Shown: one piece after another, positions 52,739 to 62,259 of the stretch | Layout of the letters: each line of letters begins with the position of its first letter | Numbering within the stretch: the first letter of the stretch is position 1 | Assembly: GCF_004803695.1 (NCBI RefSeq) | Contig: NZ_CP039393.1 | Coordinates: 868,001 to 932,000 of the forward strand | DNA from: Muribaculum gordoncarteri | Lineage (GTDB): Bacteria > Bacteroidota > Bacteroidia > Bacteroidales > Muribaculaceae | Length of the DNA stretch: 64,000 bases | Direction: 5' to 3' | Notes under the pieces: generated by a model | The model's database searches: none | Told to the model about the DNA's origin: nothing | What the model saw: the letters and a program-made list of their open reading frames with translations, nothing else | Program-made: the position numbers and the translations under genes

Positions 52739-54091
52739 ATGAAACATTTGATTGCTTTTCTATTTTTGAGCTTTGCGTTATGTGCCGGTGCTGCGTCACC
52801 AATAGTGTTCAAGGGTGATGAGGCTGCGCTTGAGGGCATATACGTTATGGAGCTTGCCACCGGAAAATGCCTGAAGTCCTATAATGCCGAGAAGGCGTTT
52901 ACTCCGGCATCGGTTACAAAGTGCCTCACTGCAGCGTCGGCTGTGAGAATGTTGGGTAAGGATAGTCCGTTCACTACTGCCGTCACATTGCATGGCGAGA
53001 TCGTCGACGGAGTGTTGTCGGGAAATGTCGTGGTGCATGGCTGCGGCGATCCAACGTTGGAGTCGGGGAGTTTTCCATCTAACAAGGGTTTTGTAAATGA
53101 CATTGTTGCCTGGGTGCGTCAACAGGGCATTGACTCAATAGCCGGGGAGGTTTTGGTCGACAACGGCGGATTTCCCGAAATAGGCGTGTCGCCCTATTGG
53201 TTGCTTGAGGACATTGCCTGGGAATATGGTGCGGGACTCTATGGCTTGAACTATAAGGACAACAGTTTCTCGATGCGTTTGTATCCCGGCGACGGGTCGA
53301 CGGGTGTCGACACTACACCGGCCGTTCCGGGGCTTGAAGTTGTCAATTCACTGCGCAGCGGCTCAAAGGGCGATGTCATGGCAATGCGAGGCGAGGGCTC
53401 CTATATATTAAATGTGTATGGCACCGTCAGGGGCGAGAGTTATGCGTCACGCTATTCGATGCCCTATCCTGACTTTGTGTTGCGTGACGAAATTGTCGAT
53501 GCACTGGGTAGTGCCGGCATCGGGTGCGGCAACGAGTTCATGGAGGTCAAGGTTAATGGCATCACTCCGTTAAGGCACAAGTCGCCGTTGCGCGACGAGA
53601 TATTGCGCGTAATGATGCTTAAGAGCAATAACCTTTTTGCTGAGGGAATGTTGCGCTCGCTTTCGTCGGCCAAGGGGCTGCACACTGCCGATGCCGCTCT
53701 TGAGGTACAGAGTGATTATTGGAAGGGTGAAGGCGTCGACTTCTCCTCGATAAAGGTGTGTGACGGTAGCGGACTTGCGCGCACCAACCGTTTCACCCCG
53801 AAGTTTCTTGGTGACATATTGGCTAAGATGTCGTCTGACAAGGATTATGTGTCATTGTTCCCGTTGGCGGGAAAGGAGGGCACTGTAAGGTCGCTTCTTG
53901 CCGACACGAGGCTTGCCGGACGGTTGGCACTGAAGTCGGGCAGCATGAACGGTGTGCTGTGCTATGCCGGTTACAAGCTTGACGCCTCACGCCGTCCCAC
54001 CCATGTGGTTGTCATAATGGTGAACGGTTTTAATTGTCGTGCGGCCGATGTGCGTGTCGCTATACGCAAGTATCTGCTCACCCTGTTTTGA
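52739..54091 (+). CDS. dacB: D-alanyl-D-alanine carboxypeptidase/endopeptidase (PBP4)
   Basis: Periplasmic low-molecular-weight penicillin-binding protein of class C, 450 residues with signal peptide MKHLIAFLFLSFALCAGA. Active-site motifs are S58-V-T-K61, S296-N-N298 and K399-S-G401 (KSG in place of KTG). A domain insertion of about 200 residues between the first two motifs is normal for PBP4. It trims peptidoglycan pentapeptides and may hydrolyse crosslinks. Terminator follows at 54161. Confidence 0.92.
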   Translation: MKHLIAFLFLSFALCAGAASPIVFKGDEAALEGIYVMELATGKCLKSYNAEKAFTPASVTKCLTAASAVRMLGKDSPFTTAVTLHGEIVDGVLSGNVVVHGCGDPTLESGSFPSNKGFVNDIVAWVRQQGIDSIAGEVLVDNGGFPEIGVSPYWLLEDIAWEYGAGLYGLNYKDNSFSMRLYPGDGSTGVDTTPAVPGLEVVNSLRSGSKGDVMAMRGEGSYILNVYGTVRGESYASRYSMPYPDFVLRDEIVDALGSAGIGCGNEFMEVKVNGITPLRHKSPLRDEILRVMMLKSNNLFAEGMLRSLSSAKGLHTADAALEVQSDYWKGEGVDFSSIKVCDGSGLARTNRFTPKFLGDILAKMSSDKDYVSLFPLAGKEGTVRSLLADTRLAGRLALKSGSMNGVLCYAGYKLDASRRPTHVVVIMVNGFNCRAADVRVAIRKYLLTLF

Positions 54092-54160
54092 TGCGGCGAT
54101 GCACGCTCTGGTGGCTGAAACGGGCAAAATTGCCCATAATGCTTAAAATATATTAAAAAA

Positions 54161-54198
54161 GGTGGCCAAAGCAGAAATGATTTTGGCCGCCGATTTTT
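54161..54198 (+). terminator. terminator of dacB
   Basis: GGTGGCCAAA (54161-54170) pairs with TTTGGCCGCC (54182-54191) with one wobble, followed by GATTTTTTA. Confidence 0.8.
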
Positions 54199-54217
54199 TA
54201 ATGTGTGAAAAAAGCAT

Positions 54218-54225
54218 TAACTTTG
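54218..54225 (+). promoter_or_regulatory. -7 promoter box (TAACTTTG) of guaB
   Basis: Exact TAnnTTTG match 22 bases before the guaB ATG at 54248. Confidence 0.65.
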
Positions 54226-54247
54226 TGCGCAATAAATTCTACACAGT

Positions 54248-55726
54248 ATGTCATTTATTGCAGATAGAGTAAAAATGGACGGTCTTACATTTGACGATGT
54301 CCTTTTGATTCCGGCCTATTCGGAAGTCTTACCGCGGTGTGTTGACCTTACCACCAAGTTTTCACGAAACATAACATTGAATGTACCACTGGTTTCGGCC
54401 GCTATGGACACGGTGACCGAGGCTCGTCTTGCCATTGCCATTGCTCGCGAGGGTGGTATCGGTGTTATCCACAAAAACATGTCGATAGCCGAGCAGGCTC
54501 GTCAGGTACATGCCGTTAAGCGTGCCGAAAACGGTATGATATACGATCCTGTCACCATCAAGCGCGGAAGCACCGTAAGGGATGCCTTGGCCATGATGGA
54601 GGAATTCCACATCGGTGGTATTCCCGTTGTTGATGACGACCGTAAGCTTGTAGGTATCGTTACCAATCGTGATTTGCGTTTCGAGCAGAACCTCAACCGC
54701 CTTATCGATGAGGTGATGACATCAAAGAACCTTGTCACGACTTCACAGACCACCAATCTTGAAGAGGCTGCAAGCATACTCCAACAGCATAAGATAGAGA
54801 AGTTGCCCGTAGTTGACAATGAAGGTCGACTTGTGGGCCTCGTTACATATAAGGACATAACCAAGGCTAAGGACAAGCCCAATGCCTGCAAGGACGCTCT
54901 TGGCCGTCTTCGTGTAGCCGCCGGCGTGGGTGTGACTCCCGATGTCATGGACCGCGTGGATGCACTCGTGGCTGCCGGTGTCGATGCAATCGTTATCGAC
55001 ACGGCTCATGGTCACAGCGCAGGTGTGGTCGGCGTGCTCCGCAGCGTTAAGGAAAAGTACCCCAACATCGACGTGGTTGTCGGCAACATTGCAACAGGCG
55101 AAGCTGCCAAGTTCCTTGTCGAGAACGGTGCCGACGGCGTTAAGGTGGGCATCGGTCCGGGCTCTATATGCACAACTCGAGTTATTGCCGGTGTGGGAGT
55201 TCCTCAGTTGTCGGCTGTCTACGATGTTGCCAAGGCTCTTGAGGGAACCAATGTTCCGTTGATTGCCGATGGCGGCATCCGTTACTCGGGTGACATTGTA
55301 AAGGCTCTTGCCGCAGGTGCTTATTCGGTTATGCTCGGCGGTATGCTTGCCGGTGTTGAGGAGTCGCCCGGCGACACTATCATCTACAACGGCCGTAAGT
55401 ATAAGGCTTATCGCGGCATGGGTTCGCTTGAGGCTATGGAGAAGGGTTCAAAGGACCGCTATTTCCAGGCAGGTGAAACCGATACCCGCAAGCTTGTTCC
55501 CGAAGGAATTGCCGCCCGTGTTCCGTTCAAGGGCTCGCTCTATGAGGTTACCTATCAGATGCTCGGCGGCTTGAGAGCCGGTATGGGCTACTGCGGAGCC
55601 AAGAACATCGATAAGCTGCATAGTGCCAAGTTTACACGCATCACCAATGCCGGAGTGGCCGAGAGCCATCCTCACGATGTGGCTATCACCAGCGAGGCAC
55701 CCAACTATAGTGCGTCACATCAGTAA
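54248..55726 (+). CDS. guaB: inosine-5'-monophosphate dehydrogenase
   Basis: Converts IMP to XMP, the rate-limiting step of guanine nucleotide synthesis. 492 residues; the TIM barrel is interrupted by two CBS domains (about residues 95-210). Catalytic Cys308 lies in GPGSICTTR, and the mobile-flap region follows [10 protein letters not shown]. Strong terminator follows. Confidence 0.97.
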   Translation: MSFIADRVKMDGLTFDDVLLIPAYSEVLPRCVDLTTKFSRNITLNVPLVSAAMDTVTEARLAIAIAREGGIGVIHKNMSIAEQARQVHAVKRAENGMIYDPVTIKRGSTVRDALAMMEEFHIGGIPVVDDDRKLVGIVTNRDLRFEQNLNRLIDEVMTSKNLVTTSQTTNLEEAASILQQHKIEKLPVVDNEGRLVGLVTYKDITKAKDKPNACKDALGRLRVAAGVGVTPDVMDRVDALVAAGVDAIVIDTAHGHSAGVVGVLRSVKEKYPNIDVVVGNIATGEAAKFLVENGADGVKVGIGPGSICTTRVIAGVGVPQLSAVYDVAKALEGTNVPLIADGGIRYSGDIVKALAAGAYSVMLGGMLAGVEESPGDTIIYNGRKYKAYRGMGSLEAMEKGSKDRYFQAGETDTRKLVPEGIAARVPFKGSLYEVTYQMLGGLRAGMGYCGAKNIDKLHSAKFTRITNAGVAESHPHDVAITSEAPNYSASHQ

Positions 55727-55746
55727 TTCATTGCTTTAACATAAAT

Positions 55747-55789
55747 GAGAGAGGCATGTCACGGTAAACCGCCGCAGCATGCCTCTCTC
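55747..55789 (+). terminator. terminator of guaB
   Basis: GAGAGAGGCATG (55747-55758) pairs perfectly with CATGCCTCTCTC (55778-55789), followed by GATTTTG. Confidence 0.82.
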
Positions 55790-55878
55790 GATTTTGAATC
55801 GATAGTTCAAAAAAGCTTAAATATCTCATAAAAGTCAATAAAAATCCAATAAAGGAGTTGCCTTATTTGAATTTTTAG

Positions 55879-55886
55879 TAAATTTG
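55879..55886 (+). promoter_or_regulatory. -7 promoter box (TAAATTTG) of the foldase-ostA operon
   Basis: Exact TAnnTTTG match 25 bases before the chosen ATG at 55912. Confidence 0.55.
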
Positions 55887-55911
55887 AAGCTTGATTGCCA
55901 TATACATTAAG

Positions 55912-56796
55912 ATGAATGTAATACGTTACATAGCTTTCATGCCTCTCATTATCGCTTTCGCCGCCTGCAGTGGCACCGAATCCGATTCGGTGGAGGATGA
56001 TGTATTGGTGAGGGTAGGCGCATCGACGCTTACAGCCGATGATTTGGCATCGAATATTCCTTATGGATTGTCACGCGACGACAGCGTGAAGTTTACACGT
56101 GCCTATATCCGCACGTGGATTGACAATAAGCTGGTAGGGGAGATTGCCGCACGCAACATCTCCGACACAAAGCGCATCGACAAGCTTGTCGAGGATTATC
56201 GAAACGAGTTGCTGATGTGGGAATATCGCCGTCAGATGTATGCCGAGCATGCCGCCGAAAGCATTCCGGTTGACACTTTGAGAGCATTCTACGAAGCCAA
56301 TAAATCGGATTTCAAGCTGAAGAGTCCGCTTGTAAAAGGCATCTACATTAAGGTCCCCAAGGATGCGGCGGGGCTGTCGGATGTGCGTAAATGGTATCGC
56401 TCCGACAAGGCCGCCGACATCGACAATCTTGAGAAATACGGATTGAGCGAAGCGATTCATTACGACTATTTTCGTGACCGATGGATTGCATGGGAAGAGG
56501 TCGAAGCCAAAATCCCCTTTGACTTCGGCGGTTCGCCCGACGCCTTTCTGAGTCGTAACAAGACATTTGAAACCACGCGTGACGGATATGTGTATCTGCT
56601 GAGCGTGAGTGAATATATGCCGTCGGGTTCCGTTTCCCCCTTTGAGGCGGCTGCCGAGAGCATAAGGGAACTGCTTATGAGCCGTACACGTGTTGACTAT
56701 GACCGTGAACTGCGACAGCAACTTTATGACCAGGGGCTGAAGGACGGTGACATCGAGGTGCATGTCGACCTGGGGTTGAACGATGCCAAGCAATGA
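55912..56796 (+). CDS. SurA/PrsA-like periplasmic foldase lipoprotein
   Basis: Lipoprotein of 294 residues; ATG 55912 gives signal MNVIRYIAFMPLIIAFAAC with lipidated Cys at residue 19, and the 7 upstream in-frame residues are rejected. The N-terminal part has the SurA_N-like helical segment (YIRTWIDNKLVGEIAARNI...VEDYRNELLMWEYRRQ), but no clear PpiC parvulin domain is visible, so this may be a chaperone rather than an isomerase. It precedes a SurA-type isomerase and the OstA-like gene, suggesting a shared outer-membrane assembly role. Confidence 0.78.
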   Translation: MNVIRYIAFMPLIIAFAACSGTESDSVEDDVLVRVGASTLTADDLASNIPYGLSRDDSVKFTRAYIRTWIDNKLVGEIAARNISDTKRIDKLVEDYRNELLMWEYRRQMYAEHAAESIPVDTLRAFYEANKSDFKLKSPLVKGIYIKVPKDAAGLSDVRKWYRSDKAADIDNLEKYGLSEAIHYDYFRDRWIAWEEVEAKIPFDFGGSPDAFLSRNKTFETTRDGYVYLLSVSEYMPSGSVSPFEAAAESIRELLMSRTRVDYDRELRQQLYDQGLKDGDIEVHVDLGLNDAKQ

Positions 56797-56839
56797 TAGT
56801 TAACTTAATACTGCTAACCAAGAATAGAAATTATATAAA

Positions 56840-58213
56840 GTGAAACTAAACAAAGCAATCACATTATTTGCAGCCGCCGGGGTGGCGATCGCTGCTATAG
56901 CGCAAAACAACAATGTCATTGAAGAAGTGGCATGGTGGATAGGCGATCAGCCCATCTATAAGTCGGAAGTCGAGGAGATGTATCAGACCATGCTCTATGA
57001 GCGTGCCAACATAGACGGTGATCCCTATTGCGTGATTCCCGAACAACTCGCTATCGAGAAGCTTTTCTTGCATCAGGCCGAACTTGATACGGTCGAGGTT
57101 TCCGAGGGTGCAGTTTCACAGCGTGTGGAAATGCAGATCAACTATCTTATCAATGAGCTTGGAACTCAGGAGAAGGTTGAGCAGTTCTATCGTCGTCCGT
57201 TGCCTCAGATACGTGAAACGATGATGGAGTCTATGCGTAATCGATATAAGGTGCAGGAGGTGCAGGCCAATCTCACCAAGGACATCAAGACCACACCCTC
57301 CGATGTCCGCAAATATTTCTCGGGACTTCCTCAGGACAGTATTCCTTTCGTGCCCATGCAGGTGGAGGTGCAGATTCTCACTATAAATCCCGTGATTCCG
57401 CGAGAGGAAATCGAGGAGGTCAAGTCGCGACTGCGTGACTATGCCGATAAGGTCAATAAGGGCGAAGCCGATTTCTCGACTCTTGCCATTCTCCACTCCG
57501 AGGCACAGGACGGTTCGGGTATGCGAGGCGGTGAAACCGGATTCCTCGGTCGCGGTCATCTCGAGCCTGAGTATGCCGCTGCCGCTTTTAACCTGAATGA
57601 CACCAAGAAGGTGTCCAAGATAGTTGAAACAACCTATGGCTACCACATAATTCAGCTTATCGAGAAGCGCGGCGACCGCATCAACACCCGACACATCCTG
57701 CTGCGCCCGAAGGTTGCTGAAAAGGATCTTACCGACGCTATAAACCGACTCGATTCAGTGCGCTCCGACATTCTTGCCGAGAAGTTCACCTTTGAGGATG
57801 CTGTAGCGGGTTTGTCGCAGGATAAGAATACACGATTCAACCGCGGATTGATGGTGAATGGCGAAACCGGTACTACTCGATTCCAGATGGGTGAACTGCC
57901 GCAGGAGGTGAGCCGCGCAGTAAACACCATGTCGATAGGCGAGGTGTCGAAGCCGTTCATCATGTCGGATCCCACCAACAACCGTGAGATAGTGGTTATC
58001 GTGAAACTGGCCGACCGCATCGATGGACATCGCGCGACATTGAGCGACGACTACCAGATGATAAAGAACATGTACGAAAACTCGTTGCGCAATAAGATAA
58101 TTGCCGAGTGGATCGACAAGAAAATCAAGGATACCTACGTGCGCATCGAGGATGGATGGCGCGACTGTGATTTCCAGCACGATGGCTGGTTGAAGCGAAA
58201 CAAAAATCAGTGA
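56840..58213 (+). CDS. SurA-like peptidylprolyl cis-trans isomerase
   Basis: Periplasmic chaperone/isomerase, 457 residues, GTG start with signal peptide MKLNKAITLFAAAGVAIAAIA. The SurA N domain (about 25-170) is followed by two PpiC parvulin domains: one around VEVQILTINP...GYHIIQLIEKRGDRINTRHILL, with GSGMRGGETGFLGRGHLEPEY, and a second, more diverged one near the C-terminus. SurA helps fold outer-membrane beta-barrels such as LptD. It lies between the lipoprotein and the OstA-like gene. Confidence 0.9.
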   Translation: MKLNKAITLFAAAGVAIAAIAQNNNVIEEVAWWIGDQPIYKSEVEEMYQTMLYERANIDGDPYCVIPEQLAIEKLFLHQAELDTVEVSEGAVSQRVEMQINYLINELGTQEKVEQFYRRPLPQIRETMMESMRNRYKVQEVQANLTKDIKTTPSDVRKYFSGLPQDSIPFVPMQVEVQILTINPVIPREEIEEVKSRLRDYADKVNKGEADFSTLAILHSEAQDGSGMRGGETGFLGRGHLEPEYAAAAFNLNDTKKVSKIVETTYGYHIIQLIEKRGDRINTRHILLRPKVAEKDLTDAINRLDSVRSDILAEKFTFEDAVAGLSQDKNTRFNRGLMVNGETGTTRFQMGELPQEVSRAVNTMSIGEVSKPFIMSDPTNNREIVVIVKLADRIDGHRATLSDDYQMIKNMYENSLRNKIIAEWIDKKIKDTYVRIEDGWRDCDFQHDGWLKRNKNQ

Positions 58214-58218
58214 TTTAG

Positions 58219-59943
58219 ATGAATCGTAATAACGACCGACATAATTTATACTCAGGGCATAGAAGGAGTCTTATCCTTCTATGCCTTTTGGGTATTCTTG
58301 TCCCGTCGATAGTTTTTGGCAGTCAAGGTTTGCAGCGGCAGGGACAGTCGCCTTTGGCAACCAATGATACTTTGGCGATAAAGCCTACCATTCCATCGGC
58401 TAATCGTCACACCGAAGGTCGTGTGTTTCTTGAACGTGCCGACAAGCTGTTGATGGATGAGAAGGTCAGCACCGAATATCAGGTGCTGATAGGTAACGTG
58501 CAGTTCCGAAAGGGCGATATGTTCATGTTCTGTGACAGCGCTCATTTCTACGAAGCGTCAAGCTCGTTGAACGCTTTTGGAAATGTGAGGATGGAGCAGG
58601 GCGACACCCTGTTTGTATATGCTGACGAGCTTGACTATAACGGTGCCGATGAACTTGCCACTTTCTACGGCGATGACATAAATCCGGTGCGACTTATTAA
58701 TAAGGATGTCGAATTGGAAACTTATACTTTCTATTACGACATTGCGTCGAATATCGGTTACTATGACAACGAGGGCAAGATTACCGATGCCGAGAATCAG
58801 TTGACTTCGGGTTACGGACAATACAGCCCCGATACCAAGGATGCCGAGTTCCGCGAGCATGTGGTGCTGAACGACATTGAGGATAAGGACTTCCGCATGA
58901 CTACCGAAACTCTGCTTTACAATACCGGCACCCATATAGCACGCATCGTTAGCCCCACGACTATTGTCACCGACAGTGCAACCGTCTACTCAAGTAACGG
59001 TATCTATAATACTGACATGGGCTTCTCGGAACTCTTTGACCGGTCGCTTATCGTCACCGAGGGAGGCAGCACATTGACAGGCGACACCATATACTACGAC
59101 CAGAAAGCCGGTTTTGGCGAGGCTTTCGGCAACATGGTGCTTACCGACTCGGTTAGGCAGACAATGCTTGAGGGCAACTACGGCTGTTACTTTGAGAAAC
59201 AGGACAGCGCATTTGCCACCAATCGTGCCCGAATCCTTGAATACAGCAAGGGCGACACTCTCTATATGCATGGCGACACGATACGTTCCTATGTGTTGCA
59301 CGACGACTCCACCCATGTCATGACGGCCTATCCGCGTGTGCGTTTTTGGCGAGTCGACATCCAGGGACTTTGCGATTCGTTAAGCTTCATGGAGCGTGAC
59401 TCCACCCTCTATATGCACCGTCATCCCATTGTGTGGAATGAGGCGCGTCAGATATTCGGAAATGTGATATATGTGCATTTCAATGACTCCACGGTCGATT
59501 GGGCCAAGTTGCCCGAGTTCGGTTTTACGGCCGAGCATGTAGGCGAGGAGTTTTACAATCAGCTTAGCGGAAAGGAGATGCTGGCGACATTTGTCGACGG
59601 CAATATGCGCAGGCTCGATGTAAGCGGCAATGTCGAGGTGGTGATGTTGCCAGAGGAGAGCGACTCTACCATAAACAAGATAGTGAATTCCGAGAGTAGC
59701 TTCCTTACAGCCGATTTCTCTGCCGGGCCAATGCAGGTAGAGCGTATAAAGATGTGGCCTGAAGTCACGGGAACGGCTACACCTCTTTATTTGGCCAAGA
59801 AGTCGATATTCTATCTCTCCAATTTCCAATGGTATGAAGCGTTGCGTCCAAAGGATAAGGATGACATATTCAACATTCCTCCCGAAATGGAGGCATTGTT
59901 GAACGAGCCCGATCCATCGGTTAGAAAACGACGGGTCGATTAG
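58219..59943 (+). CDS. OstA-like protein (LptA/LptD N-domain family)
   Basis: 574 residues with a hydrophobic N-terminal segment (about 12-30) serving as signal or anchor. The rest is a repetitive beta-rich OstA fold, with many LNAFGNVRMEQGDTLFVYADELDY-type strands as in LptA. LptA-like proteins form the periplasmic LPS bridge; in Bacteroidetes this long variant probably does so or is an LptD-like partner (inference). Only 5 bases after the SurA-like gene. Its TAG overlaps the stop of convergent yraN by three bases. Confidence 0.85.
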   Translation: MNRNNDRHNLYSGHRRSLILLCLLGILVPSIVFGSQGLQRQGQSPLATNDTLAIKPTIPSANRHTEGRVFLERADKLLMDEKVSTEYQVLIGNVQFRKGDMFMFCDSAHFYEASSSLNAFGNVRMEQGDTLFVYADELDYNGADELATFYGDDINPVRLINKDVELETYTFYYDIASNIGYYDNEGKITDAENQLTSGYGQYSPDTKDAEFREHVVLNDIEDKDFRMTTETLLYNTGTHIARIVSPTTIVTDSATVYSSNGIYNTDMGFSELFDRSLIVTEGGSTLTGDTIYYDQKAGFGEAFGNMVLTDSVRQTMLEGNYGCYFEKQDSAFATNRARILEYSKGDTLYMHGDTIRSYVLHDDSTHVMTAYPRVRFWRVDIQGLCDSLSFMERDSTLYMHRHPIVWNEARQIFGNVIYVHFNDSTVDWAKLPEFGFTAEHVGEEFYNQLSGKEMLATFVDGNMRRLDVSGNVEVVMLPEESDSTINKIVNSESSFLTADFSAGPMQVERIKMWPEVTGTATPLYLAKKSIFYLSNFQWYEALRPKDKDDIFNIPPEMEALLNEPDPSVRKRRVD

Positions 59944-60311
59944 CGGTATCCGCGCATCGGCGCAATGAATGCGTCGGGAATGTGTTCAATCGTATAGTTG
60001 TCGGGATTTCCGATGACAATGACAATATCAAACTGCACCTCATGGGGCAGTTTGTGTTGTTTTACATAGCTGTTGGCGGCGGCGCATATTCGTCCTATCT
60101 TGCGTGAGTTTATCGATTGAACGGGATCGACCTTGAGGTCGGAACGCGTCTTGACCTCGATGAATATGATGCGGTTGCCCTTGGTGGCTATAAGGTCGAT
60201 TTCAAAATGCCCTTGCCGGGTGTCACGCTCAACCATCGTGTAACCTTGCACGAGAAGATACTCGTAGGCCACCTGTTCGCCCCATTTCCCAAGTTCGTTA
60301 TGTTGTGCCAT
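59940..60311 (-). CDS. YraN/UPF0102 endonuclease-like protein
   Basis: Small protein of the restriction-endonuclease-like fold, 123 residues from ATG 60311 (MAQHNELGKWGEQVAYEYL); a longer frame from 60341 is less like the family. The motif GHFEIDLIATKGNRIIFIEVKTR contains the D-EVK catalytic signature. Its cellular role is unclear; family members are sometimes linked to DNA repair. The stop codons of yraN and the OstA-like gene interlock in the four bases TTAG at 59940-59943. Confidence 0.88.
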   Translation of the reverse strand: MAQHNELGKWGEQVAYEYLLVQGYTMVERDTRQGHFEIDLIATKGNRIIFIEVKTRSDLKVDPVQSINSRKIGRICAAANSYVKQHKLPHEVQFDIVIVIGNPDNYTIEHIPDAFIAPMRGYR

Positions 60312-60448
60312 GTCATGTTGATGTTGATTAAGGGCAAACATAGGAATAATTATCCGATAATTTGTGCGTTTTCAATCGATTTAATTGAAGCGTAAACGTT
60401 ATGCAATATTTTTGACACAGCAATGACGCTACATTTGTCGTGATGTGC

Positions 60449-60456
60449 TAACTTTG
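60449..60456 (+). promoter_or_regulatory. -7 promoter box (TAACTTTG) of the GT2 pair
   Basis: Exact TAnnTTTG match ending 5 bases before the GTG start at 60462; the transcript probably has no leader. Confidence 0.55.
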
Positions 60457-60461
60457 TCTAT

Positions 60462-61397
60462 GTGAATCATATCCCTTTAATATCGGTAATAGTTCCGGTC
60501 TACAACACGGCTCCCTTTCTTGACGAATGTCTTGAGAGCATTGCCTTGCAGTCGTGCGACAATATGGAGGTGATTCTTATTGATGACGGTTCGACCGACG
60601 GAAGTAACGCTATATGTCGCCGGCGTGTTGAACGTGACGGTCGATTCCGCTTGGTTGAATGTGACAATTGCGGCCCTTCGGTTGCACGTAACGCCGGAAT
60701 CGATGTGTCGCGGGGCGAGTATGTCACGTTTGTCGACAGTGACGATGTAATAGCCCGTGATTATGTCACGCGGTTATATGCGATGATGGCCGATGCTGAT
60801 ATGGCGGTGACGCGTGTAGGTGGCAAGATGCGTCACTGTGATTCAGAACCTCTGATTATGTCACGTGACGATGCCATGAAGTCGTTGCTTTATCAGGACG
60901 GTATCGATTCATCGGTATCGGGAAAGATGTTTGCGCGTCACCTGTTTGACGAGGAGCGTTTCACCCCCGGAATCATGTATGAGGACCTCGACATAATGCC
61001 GCGTATAATAGGAAAGGCCCGCAGGATTGTATTCCGTGATGAGGTGTTATATTTCTACCGCAAGCGCGCCGGAAGCCGGTTGTCGGTTTTCACCCGTGAC
61101 AGGCTTGATGTACTCGATGTCGTCGGACGAATAGGGGAGTATGTCGCTCTCAATTGCCCCGCTGCGTCGGCTGCCGCTAAAAGCCGCATGCTGAGTGCAC
61201 ACTTCAATATGTTTGTCCTGCTTGTGCGTAACGGTTTGGGTGACTCTAAGGAAGCCGATGCTTGTTGGGATGCCATATCGAAGTTGCGCATGGATTGCCT
61301 GCGTGACAAGCGGGTAAGGGCAAAGAATAAGCTCGGTATAATCGCTTCGTTGCCGGGACGGAGTTTCTTCAAATTATTGTCACGCCTGTCGAAATGA
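60462..61397 (+). CDS. GT2-family glycosyltransferase
   Basis: Cytoplasmic-face glycosyltransferase of 311 residues, GTG start, no ATG option. GT-A motifs: VIVPVYNTAPFL, LIDDGSTDGS, the DxD-type TFVDSDD and acceptor-side PGIMYEDLDIMPRI (the EDxD-like catalytic region). It probably adds a sugar to a surface polysaccharide or glycolipid; donor and acceptor unknown. It overlaps the next glycosyltransferase gene by ATGA, so the two act as a pair. Confidence 0.9.
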   Translation: MNHIPLISVIVPVYNTAPFLDECLESIALQSCDNMEVILIDDGSTDGSNAICRRRVERDGRFRLVECDNCGPSVARNAGIDVSRGEYVTFVDSDDVIARDYVTRLYAMMADADMAVTRVGGKMRHCDSEPLIMSRDDAMKSLLYQDGIDSSVSGKMFARHLFDEERFTPGIMYEDLDIMPRIIGKARRIVFRDEVLYFYRKRAGSRLSVFTRDRLDVLDVVGRIGEYVALNCPAASAAAKSRMLSAHFNMFVLLVRNGLGDSKEADACWDAISKLRMDCLRDKRVRAKNKLGIIASLPGRSFFKLLSRLSK

Positions 61398-62191
61398 TGA
61401 ATGTAGCGGTTTCCATAGTAACGTATCACACCGATTGTGACGAGTTGCGCCGTTGTCTTGCGTCACTCTCTTCGCCTGTCGTGAGCAAGGTGTATGTGGT
61501 GGATAATGCCCGTGACATCGCCGTCAAGGAGCTTTGCGGCCGATACCCCGTCGTTGAGTACATGGCTAATGACAATGTGGGTTACGGTGCGGGGCACAAT
61601 GTGGCGTTACGTAAGAGCATTGAAGCGGGCGTGCGTTACCATCTTGTGCTGAACAGCGATGTGGAATTTCTCCCGGAGTCGGTTGAGATAGCCGTGCGTT
61701 ACATGGAGCAGAATGAGAATGTGGCTTTGCTGCATCCGCGCATTGTCGATTCAACAGGTGCGTTACAATACACGAGCCGCATGCTTCCCACGCCGTGGAA
61801 TGTATTTGCCCGGCGTTTCATGCCGTCATTTATCTCACGATTGTCCGATGAGCGTTATCTGCTTAAATCCATGTCACACGATGCAATATTCGATGCTCCC
61901 TATCATCAGGGTAGCTTTATGCTGCTGCGCGTGTCGGCACTGAAAAGAGTAGGATTGTTTGACGAGCGGTTCTTCATGTATCCCGAGGACATCGACCTTT
62001 CACGCCGATTGTACAGGATGTATCGCACAATATACTATCCGGGAATAACGGTGGTCCACCATCACCGTGCAGCTTCCTATCACAACAGCAGGATGTTGTG
62101 GATTCACATCGTGAACATGATGAAATATTTTAACAAGTGGGGTTGGTTTTTCGACCGGGAGCGCAAGGAGTTTAATGCACGATTGCGTTGA
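61394..62191 (+). CDS. GT2-family glycosyltransferase, rhamnosyltransferase-like
   Basis: 265 residues, ATG at 61394 (or the adjacent ATG at 61397). N-terminal VSIVTYHTDCDELRRCLASL, nucleotide-binding NVGYGAGHNVALR, metal-site LNSDVEF and the catalytic-side PYHQGSFMLLR...FDERFFMYPEDIDLSRR closely follow the WbbL/RfbF type that builds O-antigen or exopolysaccharide. C-terminal HHHRAASYHNSR is histidine-rich. Coupled to the upstream GT2; mutL follows 68 bases later with its own promoter. Confidence 0.9.
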   Translation: MMNVAVSIVTYHTDCDELRRCLASLSSPVVSKVYVVDNARDIAVKELCGRYPVVEYMANDNVGYGAGHNVALRKSIEAGVRYHLVLNSDVEFLPESVEIAVRYMEQNENVALLHPRIVDSTGALQYTSRMLPTPWNVFARRFMPSFISRLSDERYLLKSMSHDAIFDAPYHQGSFMLLRVSALKRVGLFDERFFMYPEDIDLSRRLYRMYRTIYYPGITVVHHHRAASYHNSRMLWIHIVNMMKYFNKWGWFFDRERKEFNARLR

Positions 62192-62220
62192 AAAGTGGGT
62201 AAAATATCGTAGCTTTTCAC

Positions 62221-62228
62221 TATTTTTG
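62221..62228 (+). promoter_or_regulatory. -7 promoter box (TATTTTTG) of mutL
   Basis: Exact TAnnTTTG match 31 bases before the mutL ATG at 62260. Confidence 0.55.
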
Positions 62229-62259
62229 CAGTGAATTAAATCAAGGAAAACTATATAAA

